A stretch of 9,573 nt of DNA, taken from contig JASHYQ010000037.1 of the NCBI GenBank assembly GCA_030042955.1, forward strand, positions 1-9,573. Reading direction: 5' to 3'. This DNA is from Thermoplasmata archaeon. GTDB taxonomy: Archaea; Thermoplasmatota; Thermoplasmata; Lutacidiplasmatales; UBA184. Both the position numbers and the translations under genes were made by a program. Under the pieces are notes generated by a model that was not told the DNA's origin, did not search any database, and was given only the letters and a program-made list of their open reading frames with translations. Shown one piece after another: positions 1 to 6,239 of the stretch (within the stretch, counting starts at the first letter, position 1; every line of letters starts with the position of its first letter).

Positions 1-1446
1 GCCGGGACGGGGAAGACGACCTTCGGGCTCGAGCTGCTCGAGCGGGTCGGGCAACCCGGTCGCTCCTACTACCTCTCGACCCGGGTCGGGGACGAGGCGC
101 TCTACCGGCAGTTCCCCTGGCTCAAGACGACCGAGATGCGGACCCGCGTCCTCGATGCGGCGAAGCTGTTCCTCGACACGATCAACGCCGGCGCGAAGAG
201 CGCCGACAAACCCCTCCCCGAGTCCGAGCAGCGGAAGATCCGCGCGGGCAAGGAGGTCCTCGGGAGCTTCGGCCAGGAGCGGGGCCCGCCGACCCGGGTC
301 GACCGTACCCACCTCCAGGCGCTCCTCCAGCGCAGCCCGATGCCCGAGGTCGAGAACGTCTACACCCGCATCGAGCGGGCGCTCCCCGAAAAGTCCCTCC
401 TCGTCATCGACTCCCTCGAGGGAGTGACCCACAAGTACGGCCTCGAGATGGAAGAGTTCGTCATGGCCCTGCAGAAGGACCTCGTGGAGGGGTCCAGCAC
501 GGACGTCGTGATGATCCTCGAGAAACCGGAGGCCGGCGGAATCGAGTACCTCGTCGACGGCCTCATCTCGATCAACCGCGAGGAGCTCGACGAGCGGCGG
601 ATCCGCCACCTCCGGCTGGAGAAGCTCCGCGCGACGCCCATCGGCCGGGCCCGCTACGCGGTCACGCTCGACGGCGGACGGTTCGAGGCGCTCGGCATCG
701 CCGACCGCAACCACGTCCTCCCCCCCACCGGAGCGTGGAAGCCGTTCACCGACCCGGAGCGGTTCTACTCGACGGGGATCCCGGACTTCGACACGCTCCT
801 CGGCGGGGGGTTCCGACGGGGGAGCTTCAACGCCTTCGAGGTCGACGTCAACGTCGGGATCGACGACTACTACATGCTGTTCACCCCGACCTTCCTGAAC
901 TTCCTCTCGCAGGGACGCGGGATCATCGCGGTGCTCGCCGCGGGCGAGTCCCCCGACAAGCTCCGGGAGACGCTCGTCCGCCACGTCCCGGCGAACGTTT
1001 TCGACACCCGCGTGCGGATCCCGGACTATGCGGCGAACGAGACGGAGGAGCCGTACATCCTGCCGATGGCGCGGTACGGCCGAGAGGATGCGCTCCGCGC
1101 GATGGTCACCGCCGAGAAGGCCGTCGGTGGGCCCGACCGGAAGCCGTTCATCGAGTACACCGCCTTCGACACGTTCGAGAGCCTGATGGGCGACCAGGTC
1201 GCGATCCGGCTCTACTTCCAAGGCGTCTCGCGCGCGAAGCACGTCGGCAACCTCGGGATCGGCCTCCTCAAGCCCGGCCTGCTCGTCTCGAGCGAGATCC
1301 TGAACATGATGGACACGTACTTCCGGGTCATCAACATCGACAACCAGCCGTGCATCTACGGGATCCGGCCGCGGACGACGCTCTTCGCGATCAACCCGGA
1401 CCCGGAGAAAGGCTCGCCGCACGCGGTCCTCACCCCCGTGGTGTAA
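1..1446 (+). CDS. GvpD/KaiC-like RecA-superfamily ATPase, two-domain (5' end missing)
   Basis: The reading frame is open from the first base, so the gene starts upstream; 481 residues are visible before the TAA. The fragment opens inside a Walker A motif (AGTGKTTF, residues 1-8), followed by YYLSTR near residue 23 and a Walker B strand LLVIDSLEG at about 133-141. The segment DERRIRHLRLEKLRAT (about 197-212) resembles the basic strand that closes KaiC domains. A second KaiC-like domain starts near residue 251 (STGIPDFDTLLGGGF), but its P-loop position reads DVNVGIDD, without GK[ST], so it probably does not bind ATP in the usual way. Known: KaiC/RadA-like ATPases have a regulatory or signalling role, and GvpD proteins are archaeal P-loop regulators of gas-vesicle genes. 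I see no gas-vesicle genes here, so a gas-vesicle role is not supported. The family call is from motif memory. A plain RadA/KaiC paralogue is the alternative. dtdA follows after 51 bp. Confidence 0.8.
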   Translation, partial: AGTGKTTFGLELLERVGQPGRSYYLSTRVGDEALYRQFPWLKTTEMRTRVLDAAKLFLDTINAGAKSADKPLPESEQRKIRAGKEVLGSFGQERGPPTRVDRTHLQALLQRSPMPEVENVYTRIERALPEKSLLVIDSLEGVTHKYGLEMEEFVMALQKDLVEGSSTDVVMILEKPEAGGIEYLVDGLISINREELDERRIRHLRLEKLRATPIGRARYAVTLDGGRFEALGIADRNHVLPPTGAWKPFTDPERFYSTGIPDFDTLLGGGFRRGSFNAFEVDVNVGIDDYYMLFTPTFLNFLSQGRGIIAVLAAGESPDKLRETLVRHVPANVFDTRVRIPDYAANETEEPYILPMARYGREDALRAMVTAEKAVGGPDRKPFIEYTAFDTFESLMGDQVAIRLYFQGVSRAKHVGNLGIGLLKPGLLVSSEILNMMDTYFRVINIDNQPCIYGIRPRTTLFAINPDPEKGSPHAVLTPVV

Positions 1447-1497
1447 GCGGGTGGGCCGGACCCGAGCGGCGGGCGGCCCGACGGGGACGCCTGGTCG

Positions 1498-2355
1498 ATG
1501 AGCTCGGACCCTCCCTACCTGGTCGTCGTCAGTGAGCTCGACCCGGTGGCCCGTCGGGTCGCCGAGCGCTGGGGGGTCCCGGAGGCGACGGGAGACCGGG
1601 TGGAGGGCGCGCCGATCCGCCGGCTCTCCGAGCGGGCCCTCCTGGTGAAGCGGGTCGTCCGCCACGTCACCGACGAGTACCTCGACCGGCGGCTCCCGGA
1701 GCCGCTCCAGCGCGCCCGGACCGCGCTCGTCTTCCCCTCGATCCATCGGAGCGAGCGGAACGTTCCCTGCCTCACGGTCCACCCGCTGGGCAACCCCGGC
1801 CCGACGGCCGAGGTCGGCGGACGTCCCCGTCACTTCACCCCGGCGGATGCCCGGCTGATGGCGGATGCCCTTCGCCGGTTGGCGGAGCTCGGGCGAGCCC
1901 TCCCTACGCCCGTGACCTACGAGGCGACCCACCACGGTCCGGAGCTCGACCTCCCGGCGATGTTCGTCGAGATCGGGTACGGGGAGCTCGAAGCGCCCCC
2001 CGAGGCGGCGGTCCGGCTGCTCGCCGAGGTCCTACCGAACCTCGAGCGCTCCCCTGCCGACCGGGTGGCGCTCGGGGTCGGCGGCGGGCACTACGCCCCT
2101 CACTTCACCGACCTCGTGCGGCGACGCCGGTGGGCGTTCGGTCACATCCTTTCGCGCCACGCGCTGGACGTGATCGATGCCCCGACGGCCCTTCGGGCCT
2201 ATGTGGCGACGCCCGGGGCGGATGGGTTCGTCGCGGCCCGAGCCGAGGATGCTGGCCTTCCACCGCTCCAGGGACTGGGTCCCCGGCGGCGCGACGGCGA
2301 TGCGGCCCTGCGGGCGCCGGAGGAGCGGGCTACTCCCGGCGCTTCTGGTACATGA
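1498..2355 (+). CDS. dtdA: D-aminoacyl-tRNA deacylase, archaeal DtdA type
   Basis: The 285-residue protein should hydrolyse D-aminoacyl-tRNA in the cytoplasm, recycling tRNA mischarged with D-amino acids. Family landmarks appear in order: CLTVHPLGN (91-99), YEATHHGPELDLPAMFVEIG (141-160), GVGGGHYAPHF (193-203) and GHILSRHALD (215-224). The conserved histidines of THHGP and GGGHY are typical of the archaeal enzyme, and the length is normal. ATG 1498 is the only start codon in frame between the upstream stop (TAA at 1444-1446, same frame) and the conserved N-terminal strand YLVVVSELDP. No good Shine-Dalgarno or TATA box is visible before it, so it may be read through from the ATPase gene 51 bp upstream. 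The segment after FVEIG (YGELEAPPEAA) differs from the IGST-type loop I recall in other DtdA proteins. The last residues, about 272-285, look like a poorly conserved tail and overlap the convergent regulator gene by 26 bp. Confidence 0.92.
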   Translation: MSSDPPYLVVVSELDPVARRVAERWGVPEATGDRVEGAPIRRLSERALLVKRVVRHVTDEYLDRRLPEPLQRARTALVFPSIHRSERNVPCLTVHPLGNPGPTAEVGGRPRHFTPADARLMADALRRLAELGRALPTPVTYEATHHGPELDLPAMFVEIGYGELEAPPEAAVRLLAEVLPNLERSPADRVALGVGGGHYAPHFTDLVRRRRWAFGHILSRHALDVIDAPTALRAYVATPGADGFVAARAEDAGLPPLQGLGPRRRDGDAALRAPEERATPGASGT

Positions 2356-2578
2356 TCGCGCCGGACCGGTAGATCCCCCGGCCCAGGCGGACGGGCTGGG
2401 TCCCGACGGAGCCGGGGCTCCGCTCGGCCAGCATCAGGCTCTCCACGACCTGGCGGAAGAGCGCGCTCTGGTTGATCTCGGGATGCCGGTCGAGGAACTG
2501 GTTCTCTTCCGGCGTGATGGTGATGTTCTTTCGTAGCATGCCGTGAACGGGGGTCTCGGCGCGCGTGGTCGGCGACAT
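2330..2578 (-). CDS. Ribbon-helix-helix DNA-binding protein
   Basis: A small protein of 82 residues (69 if the internal ATG at 2539 is used). From ATG 2578, residues 16-21 (RKNITI) form the predicted DNA-contacting strand. They are followed by helix 1 (TPEENQFLDRHP, 22-33) and helix 2 (NQSALFRQVVESLMLAE, 36-52), the usual order of an RHH/CopG-Arc fold. A basic tail RSGAIMYQKRRE ends the protein. RHH proteins bind DNA as dimers, usually as repressors. I chose ATG 2578 because a TATA box centred near 2603-2604 lies 25-26 bp before it, the right distance for a leaderless message. The 2539 ATG sits directly before the RHH core but has no Shine-Dalgarno. The gene is downstream of the M16 pair on the same strand (67 bp gap) but has its own promoter. 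Its 3' end overlaps dtdA on the opposite strand by 26 bp. Its target is unknown; autoregulation is possible. Confidence 0.82.
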   Translation of the reverse strand: MSPTTRAETPVHGMLRKNITITPEENQFLDRHPEINQSALFRQVVESLMLAERSPGSVGTQPVRLGRGIYRSGAIMYQKRRE

Positions 2579-2598
2579 GCTCGGCCCATTACAGGAGA

Positions 2599-2610
2599 CA
2601 TATATACACG
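2599..2610 (-). promoter_or_regulatory. TATA-box promoter of the RHH gene
   Basis: On the minus strand this reads CGTGTATATATG, an AT-rich island in otherwise GC-rich DNA. The centre of TATATAT (2600-2606) is 25-26 bp before ATG 2578, so transcription would start at or next to the start codon. It lies between the M16 stop codon and the RHH gene. Confidence 0.65.
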
Positions 2611-2613
2611 TAT
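2604..2613. repeat. Short inverted repeat overlapping the RHH promoter (possible operator)
   Basis: The sequence is ATAC-AC-GTAT, with 4-bp perfect arms around a 2-bp spacer. It overlaps the upstream edge of the TATA box of the RHH gene. RHH dimers commonly bind short palindromes, so it could be an autoregulatory site. With such short arms it could also arise by chance. Confidence 0.3.
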
Positions 2614-2645
2614 GGATGCGCACGCAAACGGGAAGGGACGGAGTT

Positions 2646-3917
2646 TTACGACTTCCCGACCGGACCGGCCAGGACCGTGACGGACCCTCGAGCGTCGAGG
2701 GCCCCTTCGGCGGCGGTGCGGACCTCCCGGGGCGAGAGGGCGCGGAGGCGGGCGGGCCACGTCTTCCAGTGGTCGGCGGGTAGTCCAAAGTAGCCGACCT
2801 CCACCGCGAGCTCGTGGGCATCGGACGTGGATTCGAGCGAGAGCTGCAGCTCCCCGATCCGGCTCTCGCGCACCACGTCGAGCTCCCGGCCCGGGATGGT
2901 CGCCGCCGAGATGCGCTCGACCTCCTCGCGGAGCATCGGCACCACCTTCGACCAGCGGTCCGGGCCCGCGCCGGCTTGGGCCGACCAGTATCCGCCCCAT
3001 CGCATCGCCTCGATCTGGCTCGACGCGTGGTAGACAAGCCCCCCGGTGCTCCGCACCCGGCGGAAGAGCCGGCTCAGCATCGCGGCCCCGCCGAGCACCT
3101 CGTTGGCGAGGTAGGCTCCGGCGAACTGGGGGTCGGTTCGCGCGAGGGAGGTGCCGGCGAGCCGGATCTCAACCTGCGCCCGGCCCGGCAGGTCGACACG
3201 GACCTCCGGCGGCGCCGGGCGAGAGACCCGGGGAAGCTCGAGCAGCGGTGGGGCTTCCGACGGAAGGTCAGCGAACAGCTGCCGGGCCGCCCGGGCGACG
3301 GCGGAGGTCGGCACGGGGCCGGTGAATACGAGCACGGAACCGGGCCCGGTGAAATGGTCGGAGTGGAACCGACGCACCCGGTCGGTCCGGACCCGGCGGA
3401 CGCTCCGGGGGTCTCCGACTCCCGTCTCCCGATACGGGTGGCCGGTCGGGAAGATTGCGCGCATCATCTCCCGCTCGGCTCGGCTCGCCGGCTGCGTGAG
3501 CTCGCGCATCTGCCGCTCGAGCAGCTGCCGTCGCACCCGGAGCAGGTCCGCCTCCTCGAATCGTGGACGAAGCACGGCATCGGCCAGCACCCTAAGGAGC
3601 GGCTCCCACTCGGTCGCCGGCCCCCAGAGCGTGACCTCGGCGGATTCCGGGTCAACGTGAGCGGTCAAGGTCGCCCCGGCACGGTCCAGGAAGCGGGCGA
3701 GCTCGAGCCGGTTCCGGTGCCCCGCTCCGCTGGTGACGAGCTGGCTCGAGAGGCGGGCGGTCCCTTCCGCGCCGGCAGGGTCGTGGGCCCACCCGGCCGG
3801 GGCCAGGAACGTGGCGGAGAAGCTCGCCGACCCCGCCGGCGGCCCCTGGCGCACCACCCGGAGACCCGACGGTCCATCGGCGTACTCGACCCGCAGGGGG
3901 TCGTTCCGTTCACTCAC
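2646..3917 (-). CDS. M16 family peptidase-like protein, non-catalytic subunit (zinc motif lost)
   Basis: About 423 residues, the usual length for a two-domain M16B subunit, with no signal peptide seen. Where M16 enzymes carry HxxEH, this protein reads RLSSQ (residues 55-59, bases 3741-3755), so all three motif residues are replaced. The rest of the fold is recognisable: the region GHPYRETGVGDP in the first domain and, in the second, a conserved stretch RSTGGLVYH (from R289, with Y296). That R...Y stretch resembles the R/Y pair described for non-catalytic partners of bacterial M16B heterodimers. The gene overlaps the catalytic M16 gene by 8 nt, which suggests translational coupling and a heteromeric protease. 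Start choice: GGAGG at 3926-3930 lies 8 nt before GTG 3917 but only 2 nt before ATG 3923, so I prefer the GTG; the ATG would add two residues. The stop is TAA at 2646-2648. Confidence 0.88.
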   Translation of the reverse strand: MSERNDPLRVEYADGPSGLRVVRQGPPAGSASFSATFLAPAGWAHDPAGAEGTARLSSQLVTSGAGHRNRLELARFLDRAGATLTAHVDPESAEVTLWGPATEWEPLLRVLADAVLRPRFEEADLLRVRRQLLERQMRELTQPASRAEREMMRAIFPTGHPYRETGVGDPRSVRRVRTDRVRRFHSDHFTGPGSVLVFTGPVPTSAVARAARQLFADLPSEAPPLLELPRVSRPAPPEVRVDLPGRAQVEIRLAGTSLARTDPQFAGAYLANEVLGGAAMLSRLFRRVRSTGGLVYHASSQIEAMRWGGYWSAQAGAGPDRWSKVVPMLREEVERISAATIPGRELDVVRESRIGELQLSLESTSDAHELAVEVGYFGLPADHWKTWPARLRALSPREVRTAAEGALDARGSVTVLAGPVGKS

Positions 3918-5229
3918 CGGCATCGCCTCCGGTAGGGGTGTAGCGCACGACCACGCGGGCCTCTGGGCGGAACATCTCCCGGGCCCGGTCGCGGACCTGG
4001 GTCCGCGTGACCCGAAGCAACCGTCGGAAGAGGTCGTCCTCGAACTCCGCCGAGCGGAGCATCGCAAAGTACCCAAGGCGGAAACCGGTCCGAGACGCCC
4101 CCTCGTAGGCCATCGCGGCCCCGCGTTCGATCCGGACCCGGGCGTCGTCGAGCTCCCGAGCGGTCGGACCGGAGCGCGCGAGCTGGTCGGTGACCCGCTC
4201 GACCGCCTTCTCGAGCCGCTCGAAGGTCACGCCCCGCGCTGCCTGCACGTGGACGCTGAAGAGGTCCGGGTACACCCGGGGCCGCCACTCGCTAGTGGCG
4301 CGCACGGCGAGGCCGGTGTCTATGAGGGCCCGGTAGAGCCGGGCGCTCGGGTGTTCCGCGGCCCGCCCCCACGCCGCCCCCGCGTGGAAGAGACGGTTCT
4401 CCCCTCCCAGGACCGTGTCCAGGATCATCGTAGCGGGCGTCGTCGGGTCGTCTAGGGCCGGGGCCCGCCAGCCGACCTGCAGGTACGGCGTGGTCCCCGG
4501 GCCGCGGAGCTCCGCCCGCCGTTCCCCCTGAGGCGGCGGCTCCACGTCATGGACCGAGACGTCGTCCCCACTGGCTGGAAGGCGAGAGAACTTGCGCCGG
4601 ACCTCGGCCGCCACCGTTCGTAGGTCAAACCCGCCCGCGACGACGAGGGTGGCGTTCCGTGGTCCGTAGAACTTCCCGTAGTACGCTCGCAGCTCCCTTG
4701 GCGTCAGTCGCTCGATGTCGACCCTCCGTCCGAGCACCTCCCACCGGTACGGGTGGACCCGGAAGGCGAGGGAGTACGCCTCCTCCTCCACGCGGAACTC
4801 GGGCCAGTTCTCCGCCCCCTCGCGCTCGGAATGGATCACCGTCCGCTCCCGTTCGACCTCGGGGTCGGTGATCAGCGCCCGGGTCATCCGGTCGGACTCG
4901 ATGTCGAGCGGGACCGCAAGGTGCTCGCGGGGCACGGTCGTGAAGTAGGCCGTGAAGTCGGTGTCGGTGAACGCGTTCAGCTCGCCGCCGACCCGGAGGA
5001 CCGCGAGGTCGATGGCGCCCTTCGGGTACCGCGGGGACCCTTCGAAGAGCATGTGCTCGACCCAGTGCGAGGCCCCGGTGATCCCCGGGTGTTCGTTCTT
5101 CGAGCCGACACGGTACCAGACCCAGACGCTGGCGGTCGGGCTCGACTCGAGCGGAGCCAGCAGGACCCGAAGGCCGTTCGGGAGCTGGAACGAGTGGACC
5201 CGCGGGCGCGGTACGGCCTTGCCGACCAT
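3910..5229 (-). CDS. M16 family zinc metallopeptidase, catalytic subunit
   Basis: A 439-residue M16 (pitrilysin/processing-peptidase-like) zinc protease that should cleave peptides or unfolded proteins. It has no signal peptide or membrane segment, so it is probably cytoplasmic. The inverted zinc motif HWVEH is at residues 55-59 (bases 5053-5067). The downstream glutamate ligand is E135 in HSERE, exactly 76 residues after the second histidine, as the family requires. NAFTDTDFTAYF and HPYRWEVLGR are further family landmarks. The second domain contains SARLYRALIDTGLA, preceded by a loop longer than in minimal M16B proteins. Start choice: an in-frame ATG at 5256 lies inside the TATA-like box, so ATG 5229, about 28 bp downstream of the box centre, is the likely leaderless start. 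The next gene, a catalytically dead M16 relative, overlaps it by 8 nt. The substrate is unknown. Confidence 0.92.
   Translation of the reverse strand: MVGKAVPRPRVHSFQLPNGLRVLLAPLESSPTASVWVWYRVGSKNEHPGITGASHWVEHMLFEGSPRYPKGAIDLAVLRVGGELNAFTDTDFTAYFTTVPREHLAVPLDIESDRMTRALITDPEVERERTVIHSEREGAENWPEFRVEEEAYSLAFRVHPYRWEVLGRRVDIERLTPRELRAYYGKFYGPRNATLVVAGGFDLRTVAAEVRRKFSRLPASGDDVSVHDVEPPPQGERRAELRGPGTTPYLQVGWRAPALDDPTTPATMILDTVLGGENRLFHAGAAWGRAAEHPSARLYRALIDTGLAVRATSEWRPRVYPDLFSVHVQAARGVTFERLEKAVERVTDQLARSGPTARELDDARVRIERGAAMAYEGASRTGFRLGYFAMLRSAEFEDDLFRRLLRVTRTQVRDRAREMFRPEARVVVRYTPTGGDAGE
3926..3930 (-). promoter_or_regulatory. Shine-Dalgarno of the non-catalytic M16 gene
   Basis: GGAGG on the minus strand, inside the end of the catalytic M16 gene. 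It is 8 nt before GTG 3917 and 2 nt before ATG 3923, so it decides the start in favour of GTG. This marks reinitiation within a polycistronic message. Confidence 0.55.
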
Positions 5230-5253
5230 CGAGGCCGTCCCGAGACGACCGCG

Positions 5254-5264
5254 CATATAACGCG
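5254..5264 (-). promoter_or_regulatory. TATA-like promoter of the M16 operon
   Basis: On the minus strand this reads GCGCGTTATAT. The centre of TTATAT (about 5257) is about 28 bp before ATG 5229, so a leaderless transcript is expected. The box contains the alternative in-frame ATG 5256, which argues against that codon as the start. Confidence 0.55.
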
Positions 5265-5284
5265 CCTCGACGCGGTTACCCGGC

Positions 5285-5306
5285 GACCCCCAGGTCCCCC
5301 GGGGTC
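5285..5306. repeat. Inverted repeat in the divergent promoter region
   Basis: GACCCC (5285-5290) and GGGGTC (5301-5306) are 6-bp perfect inverted arms around a 10-bp spacer. The right arm is shared with the neighbouring 12-bp palindrome, so CGACCCCC occurs twice with the same orientation (5284-5291 and 5306-5313, 22 bp apart). This is compatible with a cluster of operator half-sites, but GC-rich intergenic DNA makes chance repeats common. Confidence 0.35.
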
Positions 5307-5312
5307 GACCCC
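5301..5312. repeat. 12-bp perfect palindrome between divergent promoters
   Basis: GGGGTCGACCCC reads the same on both strands. It lies roughly midway between the M16 TATA-like box (about 5257) and the lipid-operon TATA-like box (about 5362). That is a place where one bound regulator could affect both promoters. No regulator is identified; function is inference. Confidence 0.4.
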
Positions 5313-5353
5313 CGAGCGTAGAAAGGAGGCCATCGAGCCGGCCGGGGGTTCAG

Positions 5354-5366
5354 CCAAATCGTTAAG
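5354..5366 (+). promoter_or_regulatory. TATA/BRE-like promoter of the lipid operon
   Basis: CCAAATCGTTAAG has a purine-containing BRE-like part (CCAAA) followed by a TATA-like part (CGTTAA). The centre near 5362-5363 is about 28 bp before GTG 5391, consistent with a leaderless transcript. It shares the CGTTA core with the divergent M16 promoter. Confidence 0.5.
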
Positions 5367-5390
5367 CGACCGCCTCCGCCATCCATCGCC

Positions 5391-6239
5391 GTGCATCCCC
5401 TGCTCCGGCTAGTACGTGCGGGCAACCTCGGGGTCTCCTTCGCAGGGACGGTCGTCGGCGGGCTGGTGGGCCGGGGCACGGGAGTCAGCCTTCCCCTCGG
5501 CCTCTGGGTCGCGGTCCTCCTCGCGGCCCTCTCCGCCTCCCTCGTGACGGCCGGCGGCAACGTGCTGAACGACGTTCTCGACCTGGAAGGGGACCGGAAG
5601 AACCATCCGGACCGCCCCCTCGTCACCGGGGAGGTCTCGGTCGGGACCGCTCGAGCGCTCGCGGTCGGGCTGTTCGTCGTCGGCGCCGCCGTGGTGGTGC
5701 CGGTCCTGCTGGTCCAGCCGCTGCTCGGGGTGATCCTGGCCGTGGCCGTCGCGGCGCTGCTCGGCTACGAGTTCCTCCTAAAGGCCCGAGGGTTCGTCGG
5801 CAACCTCGTGGTGGGGCTCCTTACCGGGATGGTCTTCCTCTACGGCGCCGCGGCCGTGGGGGACGCGTTGATCCTGGTCCCGTTCGCCTTGATGGCCTTC
5901 TTCGCGACCCTGAGCCGCGAGGTGGTCAAGGACATGGAGGATGTCGCGGGGGACGTGGGTCGCCGGACGTTGCCGATGACCCGCGGCATGCCGTTCAGCT
6001 CGGGCCTCGCTCGGGTCGGCGTCGGGGTCGCCATCGCCCTGAGCGCGGTTCCCCTCCTCTGGTTCGTCTCCGCGGCCTCGGTCGTGGGGATTATGTATCT
6101 CGTCCTGGTCCTCGCGGCGGATGGGGTGTTCATCCTCTCCGTGGCCTACCTTCCCGGGAGGCTCCACGCGGAGCAGACCATGAGCAAGGTCGCGATGACC
6201 GTCGCCCTCCTCGCGTTCCTGGCGGTGGCGTTCCGTTGA
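5391..6239 (+). CDS. Digeranylgeranylglyceryl phosphate (DGGGP) synthase, UbiA family
   Basis: A 282-residue integral membrane prenyltransferase expected to add the second geranylgeranyl chain to geranylgeranylglyceryl phosphate, giving the archaeal phospholipid core DGGGP. The first Asp-rich motif is NDVLDLEGDRKNHPDRP (residues 60-76, with D61, D64, D68). The second is DMEDVAGD (181-188, with D181, D184, D188). These bind the Mg2+-diphosphate of the prenyl donor. The rest is a series of long hydrophobic segments, as expected for the multi-helix UbiA fold, and the N-terminus PLLRLVRAGNLGVSFAG matches the family start. The start is GTG 5391, placed about 28 bp after a TATA-like box, so probably leaderless. 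The next gene, the enzyme for the preceding pathway step, overlaps it by 4 nt (TTGA). This context strongly favours DGGGP synthase over other UbiA prenyltransferases such as those of quinone or haem synthesis. Confidence 0.93.
   Translation: MHPLLRLVRAGNLGVSFAGTVVGGLVGRGTGVSLPLGLWVAVLLAALSASLVTAGGNVLNDVLDLEGDRKNHPDRPLVTGEVSVGTARALAVGLFVVGAAVVVPVLLVQPLLGVILAVAVAALLGYEFLLKARGFVGNLVVGLLTGMVFLYGAAAVGDALILVPFALMAFFATLSREVVKDMEDVAGDVGRRTLPMTRGMPFSSGLARVGVGVAIALSAVPLLWFVSAASVVGIMYLVLVLAADGVFILSVAYLPGRLHAEQTMSKVAMTVALLAFLAVAFR

Noticed and set aside
1447..1497. A promoter for dtdA in the 51-bp gap
   Set aside because: The gap is almost entirely G and C with no TATA-like element, so cotranscription with the upstream ATPase gene is more likely.
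735..1535. A 266-codon plus-strand frame inside the ATPase gene
   Set aside because: It is out of frame with the KaiC-like domains and its product is Arg/Pro/Gly-rich without motifs.
2615..2645. A terminator after the M16 operon
   Set aside because: Only short T runs (CCCTT, GTTT on the minus strand) are present, with no clear hairpin or long T tract, too weak to call.
2649..3037. A much longer N-terminus for the RHH protein (frame open to 3037)
   Set aside because: The extra residues are Arg/Ser-rich, lie inside the M16 gene in another frame, and precede the TATA box of the RHH gene.
2814..4455. Long plus-strand open frames opposite the M16 genes (2814-3935 and 3733-4455)
   Set aside because: They are rich in R, G, P and H with no domain, and opposite two well-supported M16 proteins.
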